A stretch of 64,000 nucleotides of DNA from contig NC_088306.1 in NCBI RefSeq assembly GCF_032854445.1, positions 18,075,764 to 18,139,763 on the forward strand, written 5' to 3'. The notes below the pieces were generated by a model, which saw nothing but the letters and a program-made list of their open reading frames with translations, had not been told where the DNA came from and ran no database searches. The stretch's first letter is position 1; each line of letters begins with the position of its first letter. Source of the stretch: Liolophura sinensis (Eukaryota; Mollusca; Polyplacophora; Chitonida; Chitonidae). Of the stretch, positions 27,801 through 38,200 are shown piece after piece. A program made the position numbers and the translations under genes.

Positions 27801-30800
27801 TGTTAGAAATGACTGTCACATGTATCAGTGCTTAATTCTGTTATTAGTTTGAGACTATTTCTCATGGGAACACCCCGCCTGTCCTTCAAGTCATCACAAA
27901 ATAGTGTTCAGGACATTTTTTTCAAAACAGTTCATAGTATTGGATGGAAAGTTGGAACATGGCTTCTTCACGAGGATTTACAGAGAGTCGGGCTTTCCTT
28001 CAGGCCCATTTGGAGCATTGTAGACAAAATTACAGCCATTTTTGTCCAGATTCAACAGTTTTCTGGAGTTATAGCAAAACACTTCAACATTTTGAATTTA
28101 AACTGCTTAACAGGTTACTGATCAGGTTGAAGATTTCATTCCATTTTGGACAAAACTACGTCTTTGATCTTTCACTTACAGATCAAGGTTGAGGCTATTT
28201 TATCACTTTTCCAAAAAATTAGGGCCTTTTTGTTTTCATTCAAAAAGCGGTACATGTACTTCAAAAATGTTTGTATAAACTTTAGTGTTTGTTAAAATGG
28301 TCATACATGGGAAGGTCTTCCAGCAGCCTGCGCATTGGTGTGGGCTTCCCCCCTGGATTGTCTAGTTGTTGTCGTATAAGTAAAATATTCTTGAGCAGAT
28401 GTATGGTGTAAAACTCTAATCAGATAAATAAATAAATAAATCTTTGTTAAAATGCCCATTAGTGAATCTGGTCCTTGTATGTAGTTGAAAATGGTCAGCC
28501 CAGAGACTTATAAACTGAGCAATACAAAAATCAGTGAATGTTATGTTTCCCCTTAACATGTCTACTTCTGTGTCTCTGTGGATTCGGAAACCTGCGTGGG
28601 AACATGGAATTCTGGGATGCTAAGAAACACCGTCTGATTTGTCAAATGCGAGCAGAAGATACCACGTTCTTCTCCTGGTGCCCCGACGGAGAGCATGTTG
28701 TCACAGCAACCTTGGCTCCAAGGTTACGGGTAGGAAATGGGTAAGCTGATATTTGAAGTGACAATCAAATAAAATGTTATATACTAGAACAAACAAGATT
28801 AAAAAAAAAAATCACGAGAATAAAAAGCTCATTGACATTGTGTTTTAACTGATGATGTTTATAACTCCTCCACAGGCACAAGATTCAACACTTTTAACTG
28901 ATGATCTTTATATACTCTCCACAGGCACAAGATTTGACACTTGTAACTGATGATCTTTATATACTCTCCACAGGCACAAGATTTGACACTTGTAACTGAT
29001 GATCTTTATATACTCTCCACAGGCACAAGATTTGACACTTGTAACTGATGATCTTTATATACTCTCCACAGGCACAAGATTTGACACTTGTAACTGATGA
29101 TCTTTATATACTCTCCACAGGCACAAGATTCGACACTTGTAACTGATGATCTTTATAACTCCTCAACAGGAACAAGATTTGACACTTGTGACATAATCTT
29201 TATAACCTCTCCACAGGCAGAAGATTCAACACTTATAACGGATGATTTTCACAGGCACAAGATTTGACACTTGTAACTGATGATCTTTATATCCTCGCCA
29301 CAGGCACAAGATTCGACACTTGTAACTGATGATCTTTATGACCCCTCCACAGACACAAGATTTGACACTTGTAACTGATGATCTTTATAACCCCTCCACA
29401 GGCGCAAGATTCGACACTTGTAACTGATGATCTTTATAACCCCCCCCCCCCCACAGACACAAGATTTGACACATGTAACTGATGATCTTTATAACCCCTC
29501 CACAGGCACAAGATTCGACACTTGTAACTGATGATCTTTATAACCTCTCCACAGGCACAAGATTCGACACTTTTAACTGATGGTCTTTATGACCCCTCCA
29601 CAGACACAAGATTTGACACTTGTAACTGATGATTTTTATGACCCCTCCACAGACAGTAGATTTGACACTTGTAACTGATGAACTTTATAACTCCTCCACA
29701 GGCACAAGATTCTACACTTGTAACTGATGATCTTTATGACCCCTCCACAGACCCAAGATTTGACACTTGTAACTGATGATCTTTATGACCCCTCCACAGA
29801 CACTAGATTTGATACTTGTAACTGATGATCTCTATAACCCCTCCAAAGGCACAAGATTTGACACTTGTAACTGATAATCTTTGTAACCTCTCCACAGACA
29901 CAAGATTCAACACTTGTAACTGATGATCTTTATAACCCCTTGACAGATACAAGATCCGGTACTGCACAAGCTCTCTGTTATCTCATAGCTCATGATCTGT
30001 ATAACCCCTCCACAGATACAAGATCCGGTACTACACAAGCTGTCTGTTATCTCATAGCTCATGATCTGTATAACCCTTCCACAGATACAAGATCTGGCAC
30101 TACACAGGTTGTCTACTACACCATGAGAAGGTTCCATCAGATCAGGCACTGTGGCAGGTTATGTGGCAGCCAGTCCCAGGTGGAGTCTTCAAACAACAGC
30201 CAACCAAATACAAACCCATCGATAGCTCTCTTGTGCCTACAGAAGGTTAGTTTTTTTGTGTACCTGTACACAGTATGTGAAAAACCTAAATCCATGATGT
30301 CTCGTTGAATGTTGTATTTTAGGCCAGTTAAATTGTTCTAATTTTAAAGATAAAGGGTCATTCCATTGTTTCCTGTTTTGAATAAGTGAGCTGAAACCAT
30401 TTTAATTTGCAACAGTGTACGAGACATAAAGCAGACAAATGCTGATCCCATAGCCTTCTCAGACTTGAAATGTATATTTGATATATCTTGCTTGTGTTAT
30501 GTGCACATCATGCTTGTGTTATGTGCACATCATGCTTGTGTTATGCCCACATCATGCTTGTGTTATGGGCACATCTTGCTTGTGTTATGTGCACATCTTG
30601 CTTGTGTTATGTGCACATCTTGCTTGTGTTATGCCACATCTTGCTTGTGTTATGTGCACATCTTGCTTGTGTTATGTGCACATCTTGCTTGTGTTGTGTG
30701 CACATCTTGCTTGTGTTACGCGCACATCTTGCTTGTGTTACGCACACATCTTGCTTGTGTTATATACACATCTTGCTTGTGTTATGCTCACATCTTGCTT

Positions 30801-33800
30801 GCGCCATGCGCACATCTTGCTTGTGTCATGCGCACATCTTGCTTGTGTTATGTGCACATTTTGCTTGTTACATACACATCTTGCTTGTGTTATGTGCACA
30901 TCTTGTTTGTGTTATGTGCACATCTTGCTTGTGTTGCTTGCACATCTTGCTTGTGTTATGCACACATCTTGCTTGTGTTATATACACATCTTGCTTGTGT
31001 TATGCTCACATCTTGCTTGCGCCATGCGCACATCTTGCTTGTGTCATGCGCACATCTTGCTTGTGTTATGTGCACATCTTGCTTGTTACATACACATCTT
31101 GCTTGTGTTATGTGTACATCTTGCTTGTTACATACACATCTTGCTTTTGTTATGTGCACATCTTGCTTGTGTTATGTGCAATTCTGCAATTCTGATCATC
31201 GCTGTATTTTATGCACACAAAGTTTTAATGCAAGAAAATGTATGTGCAATTTTTCCTCCTTGAGAAAATGATTATCCTTTCGCCATTTGATGTTTCCACT
31301 GTTGAGGAGAAGTGACAGAACATGGCTGTGAGGGGCAAATATTTTTCTTATAGCAATCAAGACACTCCAGAAATTAATAAGTATGGAATTAAAGGTGCAG
31401 TCCTATGTGAGAGAATCAATGTTGAGTCCTGATCAGGGGTTGTACTTAAGATGTAACATATTCTGTCATGATAATTCGGAGTATCCAGTGTTTGACAAGA
31501 AGAATTAGTGTGCAGCCCATAGCAGGAGATTATAATTATAGCCCTGATTATAGTTGCATTCAGCAGAAATTGATAGGCTAATTACTGGCTGATCCAGTAT
31601 CCATATACCCAATTTTGTGACAGGGTAGAGTTTTATGCAAAAAAATAACAATTTTGTGACAGGGTAGAGTTTTATGCTTGGTATCGTCAGCATGGCATTG
31701 CTGTGGGGTAGCACCTGAAACATGTCCCAATGTTACATGACTGTGGTTAGTGTGAAGTAATGTTGAAAGCAGACTAGAGTTTAGAGAAAGCCCAAACTTT
31801 ACTAGGTATTAAATGTATACATTAGTTATTTCATAGAACTGTGTTTCTTGGTTGATAGCAAAGACAGAAGCTTATCGTGCCCCGATGTCTAAAGGTAGAC
31901 CTAGTCAACCTCTCCACACATACGAGCCTGCGTCTAACGCTAAGCCGGCACAGAATCCAGAAAACATGTCCAAGGCAGCACTAAAAAACAAGAAGAAGAG
32001 AGAGGCTAGAAAGGCCAAGCAGGAAGAGGTATGTCAAGGGCAATAACTGATTACTTACAATGGTGGAGGAGATGTGTGGTCTGAGAGTTTTCTGTTAAGA
32101 TATGAGAAAAGCCTTGGCTTATAATTTACTGCATCAAGCAGGCCAAGGGTAATGGTAGCAAGCTTGTAGCTCACTTCTAGCACACAATTTGGAAAGTTTT
32201 GCAATACTCCAGGCAAGCTACCGTAATTTTACCGTAGCATTAATATTACCGAACATTGAAATGTCTTTGTGTTCAGAGATACAACTTGTGCGATTGGGTA
32301 AGGAATCTATTATAACATATTTTTAACATATTTTCTCAGGAGGCAGGTGCAGAAAGGGCAGAAGTTCCGCCCACATCTCAAGGCTCCTCCCAGGGGGCAG
32401 GATTTGTCATACCATCCACAGGCAACCCAGAGATTGATAAGAAAATTAAAAACCTTGTAAAGGTGAGGTTTAATAACGAACTTGTGAAGCGTGTGTTTTT
32501 TCGGCGGAACCAATCAAAGGCTTTATTTGACTCTAGGTAACAGTTTGAGAAAATGTTTTTGGTTTCATAGTGAAGATGCTATGTGTAACAGCTTGTATGT
32601 ACCGATACCGAAGTGAAAACTAATATATCTGATATTCTATATCATTTCTAAGAGGACTATGGATAAAGAAGTCAGCGTTTGAAAGATTATCATGAAGTTG
32701 TTAGCCATGATGCGGAAAATGTGGAGGCTCACTTTGACAGGCGCTTGTTCAGTAAGGTCACAAGTTCAAATCCAGCTCTTGCTGTTTCAGCTGCGGCTTA
32801 AAATCTGGAGGTTTGTCAGGTACCAGGCATAGGTCGGTAGGCTGGTCCAGGCATTGTGGTTTCCCATAAAGCTGATTGCTGTCGTATAAGTGAAGAGTTA
32901 TTAAGGAAGGTGTTAAACTTCCTTGCAATTTTTTTGCATAATGAGCAGTCTCTTTGTGATGTATTAAAAATGCTGTGAAAAGTAAATAATCTGGTTTAAA
33001 ATTGTTTTTTTTTTCCCTTCAGAAATTACAACAAATTGAAAAGTTAAAGGAGCAGCAAAGGGAAGGAAAAACACTGGAGAAAAATCAGGTTAGTTTTTAT
33101 GTTTATTTTACAGGATTATCTTCAGCTCAGGTTTATGTGATCTCACTGACCAAGTGGTCTAAAGTGTTTTAATTGAGACAGCTAGCCATTTCATATCCAG
33201 ACTAAGGTGGATGATGTCAGTTTCAAAATATGTTCTTATAATTGACTGTAATTGCATTTGGCCGTTTTTCATAAATATTTTGGGGGGCCTCCGTGGCTCA
33301 GTCGGTTAGCGCGCTAGCGCAGCGTAGTGACCCAGAAGCCTCTCACCAATGCGGTCGCTGTGAGTTCAAGACCAGCTCATGCTGGCTTCCTCTCCGGCCG
33401 TACGTGGGAAGGTCTGCCAGCAACCTGCGGATGGTCGTGGGTTTCCGCCGGGCTCTGCCCGGTTTCCACCCACCATAATGCTGGCCGCCGTCGTATAAGT
33501 GAAATATTCTTGAGCACGGCGTAAAACACCAATCAAAAAAAAAAAAAAAAAAAAAAAATAAATAAATATTTTGATTTGCTCCCACTGTAATGCTGGTTGC
33601 CATCGTACAAGAGAACTATTTTTGAGTATGGTGTAAAACACCAATCAAAAAAATCAATAAATATTTAGATGTAGCTTGGTAAGACTTGCAATCAAATATT
33701 TATTTATTTGATTTATTTGATTGATGTTTTTACGCCGTACTCAAGAATATTTCACTTACATGACAGCGGCCAGCATTATGGTGGGAGGAAACCGGGCAGA

Positions 33801-34238
33801 GCCTGGGGGAAACCCACAACCATTCGCAGGTTGCAAGCAGACCTTCGGTCAAATATTGAAGATTGTTATCTGTAATAGTTTGTGATGTATCATTTAGATT
33901 TAGTAATATCCTCACCCTAACCAGTTGGCCTCAGACCAATGCTAAAAAACAAGGCTCAAAAACAGCTTTTTGCTGTGCTAGGTGAGGCTCTAAGACAGGA
34001 GGTTTGTCAGGAATCTGGTGAAGGTAGGTGGTATACTTAGGGATCCAAGGTTCCTCCTGCCATAAATTTGACTATTCTAATAATAGTGAAAAGTGATTGT
34101 GTACAGCTTTAAAAAAACAATCAAATATAATGTAAATAGATCTAAATAAATCTGATTTGTTGTATTTTACAGCTGGACAAACTGAAGACAGAAGATGCGT
34201 TGATGAAGGAGCTACAAGACCTGACCATAAATTCCTAG
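15876..34238 (+). CDS. EIF2A: Eukaryotic translation initiation factor 2A
   Basis: eIF2A is a cytosolic factor linked to GTP-independent delivery of initiator tRNA and to initiation at non-AUG or stress-regulated starts. The 17 coding exons are 15876-15906, 18094-18163, 21993-22067, 22649-22767, 23108-23207, 24688-24770, 25975-26075, 26183-26300, 26625-26735, 26893-26964, 27635-27736, 28566-28740, 30085-30245, 31859-32028, 32340-32462, 33023-33088 and 34173-34238. They sum to 1743 bp (580 aa; the human protein has 585). Residues 10 to about 415 form the WD-like beta-propeller (AAYVPGSK, RVYQYPNFGGPEIALANKSF, CGFGNLRGNMEFWD, WCPDGEHVVTATLAPRLRV). A flexible linker follows, then charged helices (NPEIDKKIKN, EKLKEQQREGKTLEKNQ). 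Start context caagATGG is good. Introns 10 and 11 are U12-type; intron 12 carries a minisatellite of its own acceptor. Confidence 0.97.
17100..17332 (+). repeat. Family B SINE, head-truncated
   Basis: Matches the inverse of 59255-59602: gtatcagta, cttgccttcggtaaggcgtc, gaagcactagataaaa, and the tail gtgacattaaactccaagca followed by ctcactcac. It is in EIF2A intron 1. Confidence 0.8.
17693..17830. repeat. Dispersed repeat C, partial
   Basis: Shares tttttctgata, aaattaatcaa, aaaatactc, gtggcca, tggatgaatc and agcaaaa blocks with 43350-43560, and weaker ones with 50070-50220. It is in EIF2A intron 1. Confidence 0.6.
18982..19042 (-). repeat. Family A SINE tail fragment
   Basis: tttgattggtgttttacacc and tactcaagaatatttcact. 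It is in EIF2A intron 2. Confidence 0.75.
19635..19848 (+). repeat. Family A SINE, head-degenerate
   Basis: The remnant ggttcaagtccaggtcaagc, then the body and tail caccaatcaaataaataga. It is in EIF2A intron 2. Confidence 0.8.
20560..20748 (+). mobile_element. MITE-like element, family M1
   Basis: Left end tactgtaattcttcaatc, right end aaaaggttgatgaattaagg, and the interior gctaatccaaccaatgtag. About 190 bp. It is in EIF2A intron 2. Confidence 0.75.
21675..21791 (+). mobile_element. MITE-like element, family M1, 3' half
   Basis: ctagccaatccaaccaatat through attgttgaggaattggggta. It runs directly into a SINE fragment. It is in EIF2A intron 2. Confidence 0.65.
21787..21850 (-). repeat. Family A SINE fragment
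   Basis: ggtactcaggaatatttcac and gcattatggtggaaggaaac. Confidence 0.7.
22350..22411 (+). repeat. Family B SINE tail
   Basis: gtcgtcatatgactgaaaaa, then the tail gttaaaccccaagcactcac followed by tcactc. It is in EIF2A intron 3. Confidence 0.75.
23551..24510. mobile_element. Non-autonomous DNA element with terminal inverted repeats
   Basis: Left end gtaaaggcctttttattcgc; right end gcgaataaaaaggcatttac, close inverted copies of each other. Subterminal gcggatttcgcgg-like and ccgcgaaagtt-like blocks are also inverted. About 960 bp with no ORF of note, so it is a non-autonomous (MITE-type) copy. It is in EIF2A intron 5. Confidence 0.75.
24945..25715. repeat. Minisatellite, about 20-bp unit
   Basis: About 35 copies of taaccatatcatttttaatg, many ending in actc or gct variants. 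It is in EIF2A intron 6. No splice-site motif is evident in the unit. Confidence 0.92.
26965..27634 (+). other. EIF2A: U12-type GT-AG intron (EIF2A intron 10)
   Basis: The donor gtatcctct matches the minor-spliceosome GTATCCTTT consensus at most positions. The branch-site motif ttccttgac is a perfect match to TTCCTTRAY, and its branch adenosine is about ten bases from the acceptor gtcag. Phase 1 joining gives VVYGYMPAKA. Confidence 0.85.
27011..27166 (+). repeat. Family A SINE, head-truncated
   Basis: cgtatgtgggaaggtcttgc through cagataaataaataa. It lies inside the U12-type intron 10 of EIF2A. Confidence 0.8.
27737..28565 (+). other. EIF2A: U12-type AT-AC intron (EIF2A intron 11)
   Basis: The donor atatccttt is a perfect U12 AT-AC 5' splice site. 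Branch motif ccccttaac lies nine bases before the terminal AC (atgtctac). No GT-AG pairing gives the correct frame; the AT-AC junction gives NILCLCGFGNLRG, the expected propeller strand. Confidence 0.9.
28304..28442 (+). repeat. Family A SINE, head-truncated
   Basis: tacatgggaaggtcttccag to cagataaataaataaat. It lies in the AT-AC intron 11 of EIF2A. Confidence 0.75.
28850..30084 (+). repeat. Minisatellite made of EIF2A exon 13 acceptor copies
   Basis: About 24 units, mostly 48-52 bp, with core ctttataacccctccacag then gcacaagatttgacacttg then taactgatgat. The core repeats the authentic intron end (taacccttccacag) and the first bases of exon 13 (atacaagatctggcactac). The last two units (acceptors at 29945 and 30015) are about 70 bp and closest to the real junction at 30084. 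It fills most of EIF2A intron 12. Confidence 0.92.
30487..31190. repeat. Minisatellite, 22-bp unit
   Basis: About 31 copies of tgtgttatgtgcacatcttg plus ct. As 22 is not a multiple of three and the unit lacks stops on the plus strand, all three plus frames stay open. It is in EIF2A intron 13. Confidence 0.93.
32690..32935 (+). repeat. SINE-like repeat D
   Basis: cacaagttcaaatccagctc resembles a pol III B box; the tail gctgtcgtataagtgaagag resembles family A tails, but the body differs. It is in EIF2A intron 15. Confidence 0.5.
33283..33561 (+). repeat. Family A SINE, full length, with target duplication
   Basis: Intact tRNA-like head (ccgtggctcagtcggttagc, box A; gtgagttcaagaccagctc, box B), body and tail ending in a long A run. 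Perfect 12-bp duplication ataaatattttg at 33271-33282 and 33562-33573. It is in EIF2A intron 16. Confidence 0.95.
33574..33665 (+). repeat. Family A SINE 3' fragment
   Basis: cccactgtaatgctggttgc through caccaatcaaaaaaatcaat, an older copy just downstream of the full-length one. Confidence 0.75.
33697..33852 (-). repeat. Family A SINE, head-truncated
   Basis: Tail to gcaggttgcaagcagacctt in minus orientation. With the copies at 33283 and 33574 it forms an inverted pair in EIF2A intron 16. Confidence 0.85.
33975..34130 (+). repeat. Degenerate SINE-like repeat D
   Basis: gtgaggctctaagacaggag, gtttgtcaggaatctgg and a family A-like tail. It ends about 40 bp before EIF2A exon 17. Confidence 0.4.
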
Positions 34239-34559
34239 CAGTTGAGAGAAGATCCGAGCAGAAAAGCTGATTGGTTAAAACCCTAGGCTCATTTTCTGAT
34301 GTTGTTTTTGTTTCAAACTTTTGATGAAAGATCATGTGAGCTTCTTGCAGGAAAATGGGTCCTAAACATGATGTAACATAAAGATAGGCATGAGAAGGAT
34401 TTATGTTGAGGGAGGTCTTGTTCGATGGATATTTCAACCAGTGCTATTATATGTCTAAAACATCATATGTTTCTAGTGCTAAAGATGCCATTCTTGGTGG
34501 TCTTCTCATTTATAGGACTTTTGTTCTGATTACTCATGTACTCAGCATTGCCCAAGGAC

Positions 34560-34860
34560 ATTTTCACCTAATTATCCTGGAACTACTCAGACATTTGAAC
34601 ATATTATGGCAGGATTGTCCAAGGACATTTCACGGTATTATGGTAGGATTGCCCAAGAACGTTTCACTGGATTATCAGGGGTCTTCAGAAATGTAAAATG
34701 TTTCATGGAATTATGGCAGAATTTCCAAGTATATTTCACCAAATTAAGTCAAAAGTGCCCAAGGACAACCAAATTACAAGAGAATTCCTCCGGATTATGG
34801 CAGGGGTGTCCAAGGACGTTTCATAATGTCATAGCAGGATTTACCCAAGGACTTGTAACC
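34560..34860. repeat. Degenerate tandem repeat downstream of EIF2A
   Basis: Diverged units of about 35-50 bp built on attatggcaggattgtccaa then ggacatttcac recur about six times. Confidence 0.7.
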
Positions 34861-35265
34861 TGAAATATTCAAGATCATAAAGCATCCATGGGAGTGGTGA
34901 ATTCTGACCATATGTCCTGGCAGAATGTCATTAACTACCTTGAAGATTATTTTCCAGAAGTAATGCTGATTGGCTCGGGGTGGAATAGTAGATCTTGGGT
35001 GAAAGATCAAAATTTGATCACTGTGTCTCTTTATAAAGAAATAGGTAAAAGCTCTGTTAAAGTTTTGTGTTATTTACTCTTCTTTTCTGTTTTTGGAATT
35101 TAATGTGACCTTTGAGGGAGCTAGGTACACATGAACCCAAAGCTGTAATTGGCATATTGAAGACATCAAACATGATGGCCTTAATAAGCCATAATTTCTC
35201 TGTAGAAAAACCAAAAGCGATCAAAGCAGATGGAGATAACCACAGGCATCAGTTACTGAATGGGT

Positions 35266-35271
35266 AATAAA
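35266..35271 (+). terminator. EIF2A: Candidate EIF2A poly(A) signal
   Basis: First AATAAA I find after the stop codon, about 1.03 kb downstream. Confidence 0.4.
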
Positions 35272-35984
35272 ATTTAATTGAATAAGCAGTGTAAATGGAA
35301 AGATATCACATGTGCCATCTTGGCAAAATGCAAAAATTAATTCCGCTATTCGAAGCTTAAAACCACTATCTATGATACACCACTTATCCATACAAACCAA
35401 AAACATTTGTTTACTGACACCTTAATATTTCAATTGCTCGTGTTTATTAAAAAAGAACTTGTTGTCAATGTCAAATCCCGTCACCTGACTGCCATTAAGT
35501 AAGGTGGCAGCGGTGACGAGCCCCCCGAGGAAGAAATTTAGTACGGCCTTCCTTTCATATATATATCGTATTAAAACAGAATTTGATTACTGGGTCTTTG
35601 GTGAAGGAAAGATTTATAGCCATCAAAAACGTCATTTGAGGGAATATGACCACACGATTTTGGCAAAATCTGTCTGCAAATCACATCGGTAAGTAATCTC
35701 CTGCCAGCATTGGAATTTTTTGTCTCCCGTCTTCTGAAAGAATCAATGTTTGGTTTGGAAAGATCAGCTACACGTATGTATCAGTTTTGTGGATCCTTTC
35801 ATATTTAAAAAAAAATACATCATTTTAAACATGTGTGTTTACTTTTCTTTCTGGTACCTGTTTCTGTTTGTGGGAAATTTTAACTTTTGACATAGTTAAA
35901 TGGTTGAAGTTTATGTGGAACTTAAAATTGCTTATGGTATACAGGAGTTCAGGATGCAAGTTTTAATGTAATTTTTAACTGAAA

Positions 35985-36090
35985 ACCCTTGTTTTAATTT
36001 ATAATGGTGGAAAACTACAGTTCTCTGGGTAAAGCATCCTTGTTTTAATTTATAATGGTGGAAAACTGCAGTTCTCTGGGTAAAGCGTCC
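35985..36090. repeat. Two-copy 51-bp tandem duplication
   Basis: Two nearly identical copies of ttgttttaatttataatggt then ggaaaactacagttctctgg then gtaaagcatcc. Confidence 0.85.
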
Positions 36091-36130
36091 AGTTTTGCAC
36101 AAGTTACTGACAAACTTTACCACATGTGAC

Positions 36131-36352
36131 TTTATTTATTTGATTGGTGTTTTACGCCGTACTCAAGAATATTTCACTTATACGACGGCAGCCAGCATTA
36201 TGATGGAAGGAAACCAGGCAGAGCCCATGGGAAACCCACGACCATCCGTAGGTTGCTGGCAGACTTTCCCCCTTACGCCCAGAGAGGAAGCCAGCATGAG
36301 CTGGACTTGAACTCACGGTGACTGCATTGGTGAGAGGCTCCCGGCTCTACGT
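36131..36352 (-). repeat. Family A SINE, head-truncated
   Basis: Tail to actgcattggtgagaggctc; the head beyond it is lost. Confidence 0.85.
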
Positions 36353-36690
36353 GACTTAAAGAAACACTGATATTCACACCATGTTGGATGTCGACAATCA
36401 GTCTTCAAACGAACAAATACATGTGAAAATGGCCACGATCTACTGCATATTTTTATCAAGGCTCTCAAGAAATCTACAAATTCACATCCTGGGATTGAAC
36501 GCGACCACGACTTTCCTTTTGGTTTAAAAATGCAGACAAAGGGTTTTCCCTGAAGGCCTACATTCATATCCTAGTACACACACCCAATAGATTGTAAATG
36601 TTACAAAGATATGAACGAACTGAAGACAATGCCACTAAGCAGAACTGTGATGAAAAAAACAAGATCAGAAGAGTAACAGTTAAACAAAAT

Positions 36691-36696
36691 TTTATT
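36691..36696 (-). terminator. CENPI: Candidate CENPI poly(A) signal
   Basis: AATAAA on the minus strand, about 2.07 kb 3' of the CENPI stop. I saw no closer AATAAA, so the 3' UTR may include the repeats at 37684-38690. This is inferred from sequence only. Confidence 0.35.
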
Positions 36697-37683
36697 GGAT
36701 TTACTGTTACCAGTAAGCTTTTGACCTCTTAAACCTAATCTTTCACATGCTGCATAACGTATAAATATGTTCCGCACATGACGATCTAGTTTTATTTTAC
36801 CAGAATTGTGAAAATATGGGATACAGAAAACAAACTGTGTCTAAAGTTATCTCCCCTGTAAAATCTGGTCACATAAATTTATCTGTATTAAATGAACCTG
36901 ATGATTTGTAATCATTGCATAACTCCATGATTTTACAGGTTAGCAATATCCTCCAGGGGAAGTGGGGGTGAGAATGAGGAAAAAAAATTATTTACCTGAA
37001 AATCCAGTAAAATTGTAAGGAACAGATGATTTGGACCCAACTATCATAAGCCACATGTAGACTGATCGTAATTTCCAGATTAACATAAGTTCTTAACAGG
37101 TATTGCAATGGTACAGTGTAGTTACAAATTTGAGTGTTCATGCAACTAAGATATAAGCACATCCTTAAGGTATTCTGAGAGTGGGGCCATGGCTGAAAGG
37201 TTAACGTTCTTGACCCTTTATCTCTAGCCCAAACGAGACGTGCTACACGAGCAGCAAATATTCAGGTAAAAACATACCTAACTGAAATATTAGATATCAT
37301 ACAATTGTCATTTACGGCATTGAAATAGTGGGAAATGGACAGCTTCATACATAGATGTGGATGATATGAACAATATATACAGAAGTATTAATGTACAACT
37401 ATTTACACCTGTACAACTGGCCTGAACTTATTTACAATTAAAACTCTAAAGCTGTGACAAAAAACAAAACAAAAAACCATGAGATTACATATTTGTGCCA
37501 AAAACAGATAACTAATGTTCTAGGTTTACACTGATTGATGCAATGAACAGTAGAGGCAGTTTCATATCTAAAGCTGATCTTATACACATATGTACTTGTG
37601 GTTCATACAAGCCCAGTGTGAATACAAACCACCAAGTGCTGGGTTTGAACCTGTGACCACAGCATTATGATACAAGGTAACAT

Positions 37684-37935
37684 GTAGTTGTGATGAGGCA
37701 TCACACAGTTGCTACAATGTACCATGTGGTTTCTGGAAGGTATCGCACAATTGCTACAAGGTTCCGTGTAGTTGCCATGAGGAATCACACAGTTGCTACA
37801 AGGTACCATGAAGATGCCATGAGAAATCACAGAGTTGATACAAGGTACAATGTAGTTGCCATGAGATATCACATAATTGCTACAAAGTACCATGAAGATG
37901 CCATGAAGTATCGCATAGTTGCTACAATTATACAT
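37684..37935. repeat. Minisatellite, about 40-bp unit
   Basis: About six units of ttgctacaaggtaccatgta then gttgccatgagaaatcaca, somewhat diverged. Confidence 0.85.
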
Positions 37936-38200
37936 GTACTTGCTACAAGTACAATCTTATTAATACAAAGTAGCACACAGCAGCTTCTTATCATTCAGAT
38001 CCTACCATATACTTGCTGCATAGTACTCATGCTCTCAAAAAAAAAAGCTATTATGAACCATAAAACGTGTTGCATGTTTCACACATGTAGCACAAATTGC
38101 TACTAATTATCAAGCAGTTGATACAACATGCCATGTAGTTACCACAAAGTTCCATTTTGTTGCTGCACAGTTTATCATGCATAATTTTATGATGCATGAG

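Larger units (their letters stand above)
34239..36690. other. EIF2A 3' UTR and downstream region
   Basis: After the EIF2A stop there is a degenerate tandem repeat (34560-34860) and then a candidate poly(A) signal at 35266. At about 35500-35691 an open stretch ends at a good donor (catcg|gtaagt), possibly an untranslated or unknown exon; it lacks an ATG start and I cannot name it. A two-copy 51-bp repeat and a SINE follow. Confidence 0.5.

Noticed and set aside
29907-30308. ORFs on both strands of 80-122 codons near EIF2A exon 13
   Set aside because: They come from the minisatellite units and an out-of-frame reading of exon 13.
30465-31271. Three overlapping long ORFs (235-268 codons)
   Set aside because: They are the same 22-bp minisatellite read in three frames inside an EIF2A intron; the codon pattern is a by-product of a stop-free unit.
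33293-33644. ORFs encoding [16 protein letters not shown]-like peptides, also at 5198, 10062, 38728, 45072 and 48332
   Set aside because: The same peptides recur wherever a family A SINE occurs; they are SINE sequence, not genes.
37690-38106. 138-codon plus-strand ORF
   Set aside because: It lies in the 40-bp tandem repeat and has no conserved features.
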